Source: CAZICM01 sp964537685
GTDB lineage: Bacteria; Myxococcota_A; Polyangia; Polyangiales; Polyangiaceae
Length of the DNA: 64,000 bases
Direction: 5' to 3'
NCBI GenBank assembly: GCA_964537685.1
Contig: CAZICM010000002.1
Coordinates: 1-64,000 of the forward strand
Position 1 is the stretch's first letter, and every line of letters begins with the position of its first letter. Position numbers and translations under genes: made by a program. Below, piece by piece: positions 1 through 7,997 of this stretch. The notes beneath the pieces are model-generated. The model worked only from the letters and a program-made list of their open reading frames with translations, ran no database searches and was not told where the DNA came from.

Positions 1-154
1 TATTGAGTTCGAAGCGGGCCAGCGCTTCTTGGGGCAGCAGCCAGCGCAACAATCCCGCCGCATTCTCGGGCTCGGAGAACATCGACCGGAAAAGGCTATC
101 GTGAGGATTCTGGTGAAAATCTTCGCTGGGCGGGGCTGCATCGCTCGATTGCAT
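1..154 (-). CDS. Rpn-family nuclease/putative transposase, N-terminal part (cut by window edge)
   Basis: Reading the reverse strand from the ATG at 154 to the left edge gives 51 open codons. The translation has a charged leader and then HDSLFRSMFSEPENAAGLL followed by RWLLPQEALARFEL. This is the characteristic opening of Rpn (YhgA-like, transposase_31) proteins, which are PD-(D/E)XK DNases linked to recombination and mobile DNA. The catalytic part lies outside the window. The gene is too short for routine ORF listing here because it runs off the edge. No good ribosome binding site precedes the ATG. The assignment rests on one conserved block, so it is likely but not certain. Confidence 0.7.
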   Translation of the reverse strand, partial: MQSSDAAPPSEDFHQNPHDSLFRSMFSEPENAAGLLRWLLPQEALARFELN

Positions 155-346
155 GAAGAATCATGCAACTACCAAAGGATTGAACAAAAATCAATACCAT
201 TTATATGGAACACCATCCCTCAGGTACGGCGCCGATCGAAATGATCCTCCCTCAGCCATCGAATGGGCCTCCGCACAGCGAACTGTGCTCTACACCCAAA
301 CCCGCGATGTTTTCCGTAGCCTCGGTTTGAAACGGCACGAGCGACA

Positions 347-470
347 GAACCCAACTCATCAAGCGTCGCGAGCAGCCTTTTGGCTAGGGCGGGCGACCGA
401 GCCGTACATCGTACGGTGAGGAAGCCCAACCGACGCCAAAAGGCGCGCAGCAGCTTGATGAGCTGGGTTC
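347..470. repeat. Large imperfect inverted repeat (hairpin)
   Basis: The left arm starts at 347 with GAACCCAACTCATCAAGC and the right arm ends at 470 with its complement, 17 of 18 bases matching. About ten bases further in, both arms share a perfect 10-bp block (GCCTTTTGGC and its complement). The centre holds a second, perfect hairpin at 402-416, CCGTAC-ATC-GTACGG. The whole lies in the otherwise gene-free stretch 155-471 between the Rpn-type gene and the lysozyme-like gene. It could be a small non-autonomous element, a structured RNA or a remnant of two inverted gene copies. No target-site duplication was identified. Confidence 0.6.
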
Positions 471-471
471 T

Positions 472-813
472 TCAATAATGATGATGGAGTTCCCAGTACT
501 GCCGGGCAGCCTGCGCCGTATGATAGCGCTGCTTAATATAGCGAATACCACCCCGGCACTCATCCACCGCATCCCCAAACGAATGAGCACCGTGCGGATT
601 TAAATAATAATTAATCTTCGTCAATTGAAAAAGCCCGCGCGCACTCGACGATGGATTGCGCGCATCCACCTTCCCCTCAGACTCCTGCGCCATTATCCAC
701 GCTAAATCGTCAAACCACTCCATAGGAGCGCCTTCCAAATTCATCGCGGTCTTCAGCGCCTCCACCGAACTCTGCGGCAGATCGCTCACCTTCTTCATCA
801 CCCAACGACCCAT
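472..813 (-). CDS. Small lysozyme-like / SLT-domain protein
   Basis: A 113-residue protein made of a single goose-type/SLT lysozyme fold segment. The block AWIMAQESEGKVDARN, then S-S-S-A-R-G-L-F-Q-L, matches the family pattern ESxxxxxA..S..A.GLxQ, and the Glu of QES is the expected catalytic acid. Near the C-terminus are GIRYIKQRY and a Trp, also typical. It would cleave or bind peptidoglycan glycan strands. No signal peptide is present, as in phage-type or secreted-effector lysozymes. The ATG at 813 is preferred over an upstream TTG because AAGGAGG lies 6 bases before it. It is far shorter than housekeeping lytic transglycosylases and lacks accessory domains. Confidence 0.72.
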   Translation of the reverse strand: MGRWVMKKVSDLPQSSVEALKTAMNLEGAPMEWFDDLAWIMAQESEGKVDARNPSSSARGLFQLTKINYYLNPHGAHSFGDAVDECRGGIRYIKQRYHTAQAARQYWELHHHY

Positions 814-849
814 TCCCAACCTCCTTCAATCACAAGACAAAATGCTGTC

Positions 850-1572
850 TTGGCGATCACAAAAACAGCTTACACCCACACGCCGCAGAAAGTCGAGTCC
901 AAGAACCTTCCTGCGCCCTCAAAGCCCGGCTACATTCCCGGCGTGCCCAAACCACCTCAAAAACCCGCTCCGCCGCCGTCTTTCGCGGTTGCCCTGCGCG
1001 CCTCACCGCTCATTGAAAACTGGGCAAGACACCGCGGATTTGCGTTTGAACAACAGCCCGACGAAACATGGTTTCGCCGCTTTGAACCCTACGACACACT
1101 CGCGCCGCCCTCGTATTATCTCAATGCGTGCACGCGCCACTTAACGCCTGGCCATATCGTCGTCGCCGAACCTTGGTATGGCACCGAAGACAGCGAACCC
1201 CTCGCACGCACCCTATTCGCCTACGCCGTCCACCCCGGCCTCCTGCGCCGCGCCGCCATGCGCGTCGGCGAACATTTCTGCACCCGCGTCGCATTCATTG
1301 AAAGCCCGCCCCCGCCTAAAGTCAGCGTCGGCGAAAAACGCTGGGACGACCATGTTGAAACCTTCGCCGCCTCGTCCTCAGAAGCAAATACGGCCTTTCA
1401 TCCACATTTGCGAAAAGTGCTGGCCGACTGGGGATTTCAAGGCCATATCGAACTCCGCCCCACAGCCGCCATCGTCCACTACGCAGGTCTATTGCCCATC
1501 TACGAACACTACGAACGATTATTTACCATTACCCGTGAAATTGTCTCGGCAGCACTAAAATATGCCCGCTGA
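850..1572 (+). CDS. Hypothetical protein with Pro-rich N-terminus
   Basis: A 240-residue open frame with plausible amino acid composition and no family I recognise. Residues 15-50 are rich in Pro and Lys, and the remainder looks like a compact soluble domain with many aromatic and His residues. There is no signal peptide or membrane segment. The frame has no ATG near its beginning. The TTG at 850 is the only early candidate and it has no clear ribosome binding site, so the start is uncertain. It is divergent from the lysozyme-like gene with under 40 bp between them, and its 3' end overlaps the opposing gene by 18 bp. The three may be one small accessory module, which is inference. Confidence 0.55.
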   Translation: MAITKTAYTHTPQKVESKNLPAPSKPGYIPGVPKPPQKPAPPPSFAVALRASPLIENWARHRGFAFEQQPDETWFRRFEPYDTLAPPSYYLNACTRHLTPGHIVVAEPWYGTEDSEPLARTLFAYAVHPGLLRRAAMRVGEHFCTRVAFIESPPPPKVSVGEKRWDDHVETFAASSSEANTAFHPHLRKVLADWGFQGHIELRPTAAIVHYAGLLPIYEHYERLFTITREIVSAALKYAR

Positions 1573-1881
1573 AAAAATCTTCCCCCCTTTCGTTCCCGAA
1601 ACAAATAAATAAGAAACCACAACCGATTGAATTGCCTTCCATCTAGAAGCCTTGGGAGGAACCTCCGCCTTCGCCGCAGCGCCCGCCGCATCAATGGCTT
1701 TTTCTTTTTCCGCGGCATTCCCGTCCAAATCAACCGAAGAATGCCGGATCGCAGGCCGTGAAAAATACATCGCGCTCACGCCTAAATAACGGCCAACCAA
1801 ACGCCGCGCGATCTTTTCCACAATATCGTCGGAATTATACCGAATAGAACGACCATTCTTTTGTATTTCTAATGGATTCAT
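1555..1881 (-). CDS. Hypothetical protein, 108 aa
   Basis: An open frame of 108 codons from an ATG at 1881 with GAGAAG a few bases upstream. The N-terminal half is mixed and charged with a possible helical stretch, followed by an Ala/Lys/Glu-rich helix and a hydrophobic C-terminal segment around SVVVSYLFV. I do not recognise the family. Its last codons overlap the convergent upstream gene. A competing frame covers 1509-1733 on the same strand, but this one has the better start and composition. Confidence 0.45.
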   Translation of the reverse strand: MNPLEIQKNGRSIRYNSDDIVEKIARRLVGRYLGVSAMYFSRPAIRHSSVDLDGNAAEKEKAIDAAGAAAKAEVPPKASRWKAIQSVVVSYLFVSGTKGGKIFSAGIF

Positions 1882-2135
1882 TATCTTCTCGCTTCAAATG
1901 ACCGCCCATTCATACGCGCTGAAAATCAATTTCTTTCTCCGAGAACGCAATTGATCTCGAGCAAGACAAAGCTGTCACAGGTGTGGATTTCACGCCACAG
2001 CCCACGCGCAAAACCCGCGGGCAAACCGCAAAGCCTGCGCCCGCGCCGACAGCACCTTCCATTCGGCGCAAAAAAACGCTTTAATTCCAGCCCAGGGCAA
2101 TTCGGCCCGCCTCATGCACAGAAGAATGCCTGACC
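1882..2135 (+). other. Gene-poor stretch with a possible coding remnant (1923-2084)
   Basis: Between the unknown gene and ygfK there is no convincing complete gene. One + frame is open from 1923 to a TAA at 2082-2084. It reads like a protein tail, with an acidic start and then a Pro/Ala/Arg/Lys-rich end (QPTRKTRGQTAKPAPAPTAP). It has no usable start codon, so it may be the 3' remnant of a lost gene. A promoter for the ygfK operon is expected here but I cannot point to one. Confidence 0.25.
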
Positions 2136-4118
2136 ATGGCTACGCTCTCTCCCTATCCCCTGGAAGCCCTTCTCCGGCGATCCATCCGAGAGCCCGAACA
2201 AAAACAAAGCCTTTTCGATTTACCTCTGCGCCGCATTCCGGCCTTTAGCGCCGCCCACGATATTCATATTGAAATGCACGGGCAAAAAGCCTCGTCCCCC
2301 CTAGGCCCCGCGGCCGGCCCCCATACTCAGCTCGCGCAAAATATCGCCCTTTCATGGCTTGCGGGCGGACGCATTATCGAATTGAAGACCATTCAAATCA
2401 AAGATGAATTAATCATTCCCCGGCCATGCATTGACATGGCCACCGTTGGATACAATGTCGAATGGTCTCAAGAGCTCAAACTCGAGCAATCCCTTGAAGA
2501 ATACGTCAAGGCATCGATGCTCATCGAAATGCTCAAACAGAACCCGGCCCTCGGCGCGCTCCTTCCCTTTGGCGATACACTATTTGAAGTGAGCGTTGGC
2601 TACGATTTACCGGGAATTCAAAGCGAACGTGTTGGTCATTTTCTTCATGCAATTGGCCAAGCCACGGATATCGTACAAATGCTTCGGCAGCAAATACCGG
2701 ATGATTTAAAACAATACCGCGATTTACCCTTTACAGAAACCATTGCCCGCTCCGTGACCATCAGCACCTTTCACGGATGCCCGCCCAAACAAATTGAAGA
2801 AATTGCCAAGCATATTCTTCAGCATTACGGCTATTCGTGCACGCTCAAACTCAACCCCACACTGCTCGGCCAAAAAGAAGCGAATTCTATTTTGCACGAT
2901 ATGCTCGGCTACCACGACATTCAAGTTCCCAGCCACGCCTTCGAAAACGACCCTTCCTTCGACCAAATCGCTCCCATGATCGAACGCCTGTCCAATATCG
3001 CTCAATCCTTGGGATTGGGCTTCGGCGTTAAACTCACCAATACGCTTGTCGTGCAAAACCACCGGAATTTCTTCCCATCCGATCAAAAAGAAATGTATCT
3101 CTCCGGACCGCCGCTTCATGTATTGGCCATGCACTTGGTGAGGCAATTCAGGCGTACCTTTGGAAATCGGATTCCCCTTTCTTTTTCGGGCGGAATCGAT
3201 GCGCTGAATTTTCCCGACGCGGTGGCCCTCGGACTCTTGCCGGTCACGGTCTGCACCGATTGGTTAAAAACAGGCGGCTACGCGCGCGCTCATCGCTATT
3301 ACGAAGAGCTGTATGCGCGCATGGATCGCTGCCAAGCCCAAAGCCGCGGCGACTTCATTCTCCGGGCCTACCAGCGGGCCGATGATATTTCCAGCGATAC
3401 CCTCCCCTTGGAGCAGAGGCTCGCCGAGGCCGTTGTCCGCAATACGGAAAGATATGTTGAAAGCCTTGCCCAAAACGGCCGCTACGCATCGCCCGAAAAT
3501 ACCCGCACGCCCAAGAAAATAGGAAAGCACCTCAGCCTATTTGATTGTATTGCCTGCGATAAATGCGTGCCCGTTTGCCCCAATGACGCGAACTTCGTGC
3601 TCGCGATAAAACCCGCCCAAATTCCGCTTCGAAAAGCCAAACCCAGCTCAAACGGCTTTGAAATAGCCGAGCACGGCCAGCTCCACCTGAGCGAGCGCCA
3701 TCAAATCGCTAATTTTATAGACTTCTGCAATGAATGCGGCAACTGCGATATCTTCTGCCCCGAAGACGGAGGGCCATACCTTTTAAAACCCCGATTTTTC
3801 GGCAGCCGCACAAACTTTGAGACCTCACCCGAAACCGACGGCTTCTTTGCGGAAGAACACGAAGGACTGAAGCGCATCAGCGGCCGCTTCCGCGGAGCAC
3901 TCTATTGCCTGCAAATTCAGGGAAACTGCGCGCGTTATCTTGGACCGGGATTTGAGCTCGAATACCAAATAGATCATATAGATGACACATTGCATGGTCA
4001 TTGTGAGGGCGAAGCCGACTTAGGCTATGCCGAAATACTCAAACTCCTATTGGATGCGGTATTTTCGGCCAATGAAGTCAACTTTGTGAATTGCCTAAAA
4101 CCCAATCTGCAAGCCTAG
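2136..4118 (+). CDS. ygfK: YgfK-like iron-sulfur oxidoreductase (short form)
   Basis: A 660-residue protein resembling YgfK, once called a putative selenate reductase subunit and now linked genetically to anaerobic purine breakdown. The N-terminal two thirds is the dihydroorotate-dehydrogenase-like barrel, with SPLGPAAGPHTQLAQNI near residue 50 and CIDMATVGYNVEW. Two [4Fe-4S] motifs follow at about residues 470 and 530: CIACDKCVPVCP and CNECGNCDIFCP. E. coli YgfK is about 1,030 residues, with an FAD/NAD(P)-binding section between barrel and ferredoxin. Here the ferredoxin follows the barrel almost directly, so that section appears to be absent. The gene leads a three-gene operon, its stop lies 13 bp from ygeY, and the next ribosome binding site overlaps the stop. 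Confidence 0.85.
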   Translation: MATLSPYPLEALLRRSIREPEQKQSLFDLPLRRIPAFSAAHDIHIEMHGQKASSPLGPAAGPHTQLAQNIALSWLAGGRIIELKTIQIKDELIIPRPCIDMATVGYNVEWSQELKLEQSLEEYVKASMLIEMLKQNPALGALLPFGDTLFEVSVGYDLPGIQSERVGHFLHAIGQATDIVQMLRQQIPDDLKQYRDLPFTETIARSVTISTFHGCPPKQIEEIAKHILQHYGYSCTLKLNPTLLGQKEANSILHDMLGYHDIQVPSHAFENDPSFDQIAPMIERLSNIAQSLGLGFGVKLTNTLVVQNHRNFFPSDQKEMYLSGPPLHVLAMHLVRQFRRTFGNRIPLSFSGGIDALNFPDAVALGLLPVTVCTDWLKTGGYARAHRYYEELYARMDRCQAQSRGDFILRAYQRADDISSDTLPLEQRLAEAVVRNTERYVESLAQNGRYASPENTRTPKKIGKHLSLFDCIACDKCVPVCPNDANFVLAIKPAQIPLRKAKPSSNGFEIAEHGQLHLSERHQIANFIDFCNECGNCDIFCPEDGGPYLLKPRFFGSRTNFETSPETDGFFAEEHEGLKRISGRFRGALYCLQIQGNCARYLGPGFELEYQIDHIDDTLHGHCEGEADLGYAEILKLLLDAVFSANEVNFVNCLKPNLQA

Positions 4119-4131
4119 GAGAACACAGGGC

Positions 4132-5346
4132 ATGTCCACCCAGAAAGCCATCGCTGAAGCAGCCGCAAGGCATTTACCCGATATGGTTCGCTTCCTTCGC
4201 GATATGATTTCAATCCCCTCCGAAAGCGCCGAAGAGCGCGAGGTCGTCCAATGCGTGCGCCGCGAAATGGAGCGCGCCGGCTTTGATGAAATTAAAATCG
4301 ATGGAATGGGTAATATTTTAGGTCGTATTGGAAGCGGAAAAACAACCATTGTCATCGATGGTCATCTTGATACGGTTGGAATTGGAGATCGCAGCACATG
4401 GAGCCGCGATCCTTATGCGGGCGAAATTGAAAACGGTATTTTATACGGGCGGGGCGCGAGCGACCAAGAAGCTGGCATTGCCGCGGCTGTCTACGGAGCA
4501 AAAATCATTAAAGAGCTCGGCTTAGAAGGCGATTTTCAGCTTTGGGTCACGGGAACCGTCATGGAGGAAGACTGCGACGGCCTCTGCTGGAAATACATTT
4601 TAAGCGAGGGCGAATTAAAACCCGACGTCATTGTCATCACCGAACCTACCAATCTCAACGTATATCGCGGACACCGCGGCAGAATGGAAATCGAAGTGCG
4701 CACCCAAGGCCGCTCATGCCACGGCTCCGCGCCTGAACGGGGCATCAATGCCATTTATAAAATGGCACCCATTATTGCCGATATCGAAAAACTCAATGAA
4801 ACCCTTGCGGACAGCGCCGATCCATTCCTTGGAAAAGGCTCTGTAACCATTGCGCAAATTCGTTCCACTTCACCCTCGCTGTGCGCGGTCGCCGACAGCG
4901 CCACCATTCATCTCGATCGCCGGCTGACCCGCGGAGAAACTTTAGAAAGCGCCGTTCTGCAAATTCAGCAGCTTCCCAGTGTTCTTCAAACGGGCGCAAC
5001 CGTAACCGTTTTGCATTACAAGCGCGACGCATACACGGGCACTTCGGTCGAAATGCAAAAATATTATCCGAGCTGGGTATTCGAAGCTGGGCATCCGGCG
5101 GTTGCCGCGGCCCAAAACGCGGCGCGCGAAGCTCTGGAACGCGAACCTATCGTCGATAAATGGGTATTCTCGACCAATGGAGTGGCGACGGCCGGATTGT
5201 TTGGCATTCCAACCGTTGGTTTTGGACCCGCCAATGAGATTTATGCGCACACCCCCGACGATCAATGCCCGGTTGAGCATTTGACCGCCGCCGCGCGCTT
5301 TTACGCTGCATTTCCTAAATATTTTTTGGAGGCCATGCGAACATGA
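4132..5346 (+). CDS. ygeY: YgeY-type M20 family metallohydrolase
   Basis: A 404-residue zinc hydrolase of the M20/ArgE/DapE group, closest in layout to YgeY, the hydrolase found beside ygeW and ygfK. Metal and catalytic motifs are visible: DGHLDTVG (His ligand and Asp), GRGASDQEAG (bridging Asp), VMEEDCDG (Glu pair: base and ligand) and TEPTNL. It is cytoplasmic and of full family length. In the purine pathway it is thought to remove an acyl or carbamoyl group from a small amino acid derivative; the exact substrate is inferred from context. TAGGAG at the end of ygfK serves as ribosome binding site. Its stop overlaps the ygeW start as ATGA, so the two are translationally coupled. Confidence 0.9.
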   Translation: MSTQKAIAEAAARHLPDMVRFLRDMISIPSESAEEREVVQCVRREMERAGFDEIKIDGMGNILGRIGSGKTTIVIDGHLDTVGIGDRSTWSRDPYAGEIENGILYGRGASDQEAGIAAAVYGAKIIKELGLEGDFQLWVTGTVMEEDCDGLCWKYILSEGELKPDVIVITEPTNLNVYRGHRGRMEIEVRTQGRSCHGSAPERGINAIYKMAPIIADIEKLNETLADSADPFLGKGSVTIAQIRSTSPSLCAVADSATIHLDRRLTRGETLESAVLQIQQLPSVLQTGATVTVLHYKRDAYTGTSVEMQKYYPSWVFEAGHPAVAAAQNAAREALEREPIVDKWVFSTNGVATAGLFGIPTVGFGPANEIYAHTPDDQCPVEHLTAAARFYAAFPKYFLEAMRT

Positions 5347-6572
5347 ACCTGTCTTCGCCTGCAATTCTACAAGAAAAGCTAGATCGCCTATCGGCATTAA
5401 AACCGGAGTTATACAGCAAGGATTTTCTGTCCACCTGGACGCACAGCGAAGAAAATATTCGTTTTATCGTTCACGCCGCTGAAATCCTGCAAGATTTTGC
5501 GCGCGAAGGGGTGTCCGCCAGGGTATTTGAGACAGGGCTGGGCGTTTCTATTTTCCGCGATAAATCGACGCGCACCCGTTACTCCTTTAGGGCTGGATGC
5601 AATATGCTCGGCCTCGCCGCCGAAGAAATCGACGAATCCACATCGCAGGTGGCGCACGGCGAAACGGTTCGCGAAACGGCGGCCATGCTGGGTTTTTTAA
5701 CCGAAGTCATGGGTATCCGCGACGATTTATTTGTCGGCGAGGGCCATCGTTTTATGGGCGAAGTCGCCGAATCGCTGGAGGAGAGCTTTGAGGCCGGCGT
5801 GTTGCCCACCCGCCCCACCGTAATCAATTTGCAGAGCGATCTCGACCATCCCACGCAATCGCTTTCAGATCTCCGCCATTTAAGTGCAATATGGGGAGGG
5901 CTCGATCAATTGCGGGGAAAGAAGCTCGCCATGACATGGGCATATTCGCCGAGCTATGGAAAGCCGCTTTCAGTGCCTCAAGGCATTATCGCATTGATGC
6001 CCCGCTTTGGTATGCATGTGACCCTGGCACATCCCAAAGGATACGATCTGCTGGAAGGCCCGCTGGCTCAAGCCAAGGCATTCGGAGCGGAATGCGGAGG
6101 CTCCTTTACCATGGTGGACTCGATGGAGGAAGCCTTTGCGGACGCTGATTTCGTATATCCAAAGAGCTGGGCGCCCGCTTATGTGATGGAAGAGAGAACG
6201 AGGCTCTTGCGCTCGGGCGCGCACGCAAAGCTCGGTGAACTCGAAAAAGAGGCGCTGGCCCACAATGCGCAATTCAAAGATTGGGAATGCAATGCCGATA
6301 AAATGAAACTCACCAAGCAGGGCGAAGCTTTGTACATGCATTGTTTGCCGGCCGATGTGAGTTCTGTGAATTGCGCCGCAGGCGAAGTAAGCCGGGACGT
6401 ATTTGAAAAGGCCCGGCTCGATACCTACCGGGAAGCTGGCCGGAAGCCCCATATTATTGCGGCGATGATTTTGGGCATGCGCTTTAGAAACCCAGCGCAA
6501 ACCCTTCGGTTATTGCTGCAAAACGCCAAAGAAAAACGCCTCGGCGAAGTGTCTAGCGCCGTCTTCCGCTGA
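5343..6572 (+). CDS. ygeW: YgeW, knotted carbamoyltransferase
   Basis: A 409-residue member of the aspartate/ornithine carbamoyltransferase superfamily, of the YgeW type. The carbamoyl-phosphate loop STRT is at residues 75-78, HPTQ at 169-172 and the HCLP motif near 332, all intact. The length fits YgeW, which is longer than ArgF. The enzyme probably works in the catabolic direction, transferring a carbamoyl group from a ureido intermediate to phosphate, so that energy can be recovered as carbamoyl phosphate. This reading follows published proposals for the purine pathway and is not shown by the sequence. It is coupled to ygeY by a 4-bp overlap and its 3' end overlaps the convergent PLP-enzyme gene by 20 bp. 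Confidence 0.92.
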   Translation: MNLSSPAILQEKLDRLSALKPELYSKDFLSTWTHSEENIRFIVHAAEILQDFAREGVSARVFETGLGVSIFRDKSTRTRYSFRAGCNMLGLAAEEIDESTSQVAHGETVRETAAMLGFLTEVMGIRDDLFVGEGHRFMGEVAESLEESFEAGVLPTRPTVINLQSDLDHPTQSLSDLRHLSAIWGGLDQLRGKKLAMTWAYSPSYGKPLSVPQGIIALMPRFGMHVTLAHPKGYDLLEGPLAQAKAFGAECGGSFTMVDSMEEAFADADFVYPKSWAPAYVMEERTRLLRSGAHAKLGELEKEALAHNAQFKDWECNADKMKLTKQGEALYMHCLPADVSSVNCAAGEVSRDVFEKARLDTYREAGRKPHIIAAMILGMRFRNPAQTLRLLLQNAKEKRLGEVSSAVFR

Positions 6573-7995
6573 ATACGATAAAAACTCTTCCGAATTCTTT
6601 CTCAATCCCATTTATTTTCGCGCCCAATACTTCCAAAAACCCCGCAAGCCCCGCCGAGCCTGTTTCATCCACGTCGATCAGCGTTGAATCTCTTCCTATT
6701 TCATTGGCTCTTTTTAGCGTGGCCTCCGGGGCCACAATGGGGATGCCGCCCGAAAGAAGCATCCCGCGGACAATGGCCAGCCAGTCATAGGTTTCATCGT
6801 CTAAAATGCCGTGGGCAATACTCTTGGGCTCGCTTTCCCAGGGAAACATAAAATCGGCGCGGTGCTGGGCAGCGTCGTGAAGACTCTGTTCGATGAACGA
6901 AGGCGAGGCCGTTTCCCGAATGTATGCGGCCCGTTTTAATGCACCGTATAGTCCCGCTCCAAATACCGGCGCTCCTCCCCAGAATTTTTCATCAAATTGG
7001 CTAACAATTCTTTCATAGGCTCGCTTCAGAGGATAAGCTCCCATGGTCTGCACGGTGCAGATTCGGGGAACGCGCTGAATAACGCCCATGCTCACCGCAT
7101 CCTCAAAGGCATAAATCAATGCGCTGGCCAGGGCTCCCCCGCCCACCTGCACAATCATGGTTTCGGGCACTTCCGCGCGGCCAGACAATATCATCGAAAT
7201 TATTTCATATCCAATTGTTTTTGCCCCTTCGATCGCCATCCCATTTTCATTGCCCTGGCAGCAAAAAGGCAGAGCGCCCCGCGCAACGGCCTGTTGAAAG
7301 GCCAATACACAGGGATCGCCCACCGTACCCGGCTTGCGCGCGCACACATGAATATCGGCATCCAGCCGGCGAAGACGCTCGACAACGCCGGGCTCGGCTC
7401 CCTCGGGGATAAAAACAGAAATAGGGCGGTTCGCGGCCTTGGCCAGCACAGAAGCGGCCAGCGCCGCATTGCCGCAACTCGCAATGGCCAGTCTCGGCTG
7501 AGCAGCGGCGTCTTTAAATCGCCCGGGAAACAGCCTGGAGAGCACTTCCAAATACAATAGGATGCCCATTAAATGCCGGCCCTTGTGCGAACCCGATACA
7601 TTGCCGGTTTCATTTTTGATCCACAGCCCGCCGCGGTATTCCAAGCGCTGTTCCAGCTCCAGCGCGCGCACATAAGGCGTGACATGAAAACCCCGTCCAT
7701 CCACTTGGGCGATACGCTCATTTAATTGTCGCACAATTTCTTGATATTGCTCATCGCTCATCCCATAGGCGAGAGCGACACGATAGGCAGTGCTGAATTG
7801 CCGGTACAATACAAAAGGATTTTCATCGAATTCTGATGGGAATTCATCCGGCATCTCCCAATCATTGGGAATGAGCACATGATCGGCGGCGGGAAGATCT
7901 TTCGCCCGGGCGCACCGAAAAGGGAAAAGTTCCTCGGAAACAGCGAGAGAACGAGCCCCGCACCCGCTGCAGAGAAAGCCAATCTCGGGCTTCAT
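6553..7995 (-). CDS. Threonine synthase-like PLP enzyme in purine locus
   Basis: A 480-residue fold-type II pyridoxal-phosphate enzyme. The probable Schiff-base lysine is K138 in SGSHKGR, equivalent to the SFKDR motif of threonine synthases. SCGN at 173-176 matches the substrate/cofactor Ser-x-Gly-Asn loop. The N-terminus carries C9-x2-C12 and C28, as in threonine or cysteate synthases with a small zinc-binding lead. It lies last in the xdh operon, 2 bp after another PLP enzyme. YgeX (diaminopropionate ammonia-lyase) is the PLP enzyme normally expected in such loci. This protein is longer and not clearly YgeX, so it may replace it in releasing ammonia from a diamino acid. That role is inference. 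Confidence 0.75.
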   Translation of the reverse strand: MKPEIGFLCSGCGARSLAVSEELFPFRCARAKDLPAADHVLIPNDWEMPDEFPSEFDENPFVLYRQFSTAYRVALAYGMSDEQYQEIVRQLNERIAQVDGRGFHVTPYVRALELEQRLEYRGGLWIKNETGNVSGSHKGRHLMGILLYLEVLSRLFPGRFKDAAAQPRLAIASCGNAALAASVLAKAANRPISVFIPEGAEPGVVERLRRLDADIHVCARKPGTVGDPCVLAFQQAVARGALPFCCQGNENGMAIEGAKTIGYEIISMILSGRAEVPETMIVQVGGGALASALIYAFEDAVSMGVIQRVPRICTVQTMGAYPLKRAYERIVSQFDEKFWGGAPVFGAGLYGALKRAAYIRETASPSFIEQSLHDAAQHRADFMFPWESEPKSIAHGILDDETYDWLAIVRGMLLSGGIPIVAPEATLKRANEIGRDSTLIDVDETGSAGLAGFLEVLGAKINGIEKEFGRVFIVFSGRRR

Positions 7996-7997
7996 GC

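Noticed and set aside
153..429. Short frames on both strands across the inverted repeat
   Set aside because: No domain, weak starts, and they disagree with each other; the repeat itself explains the sequence better.
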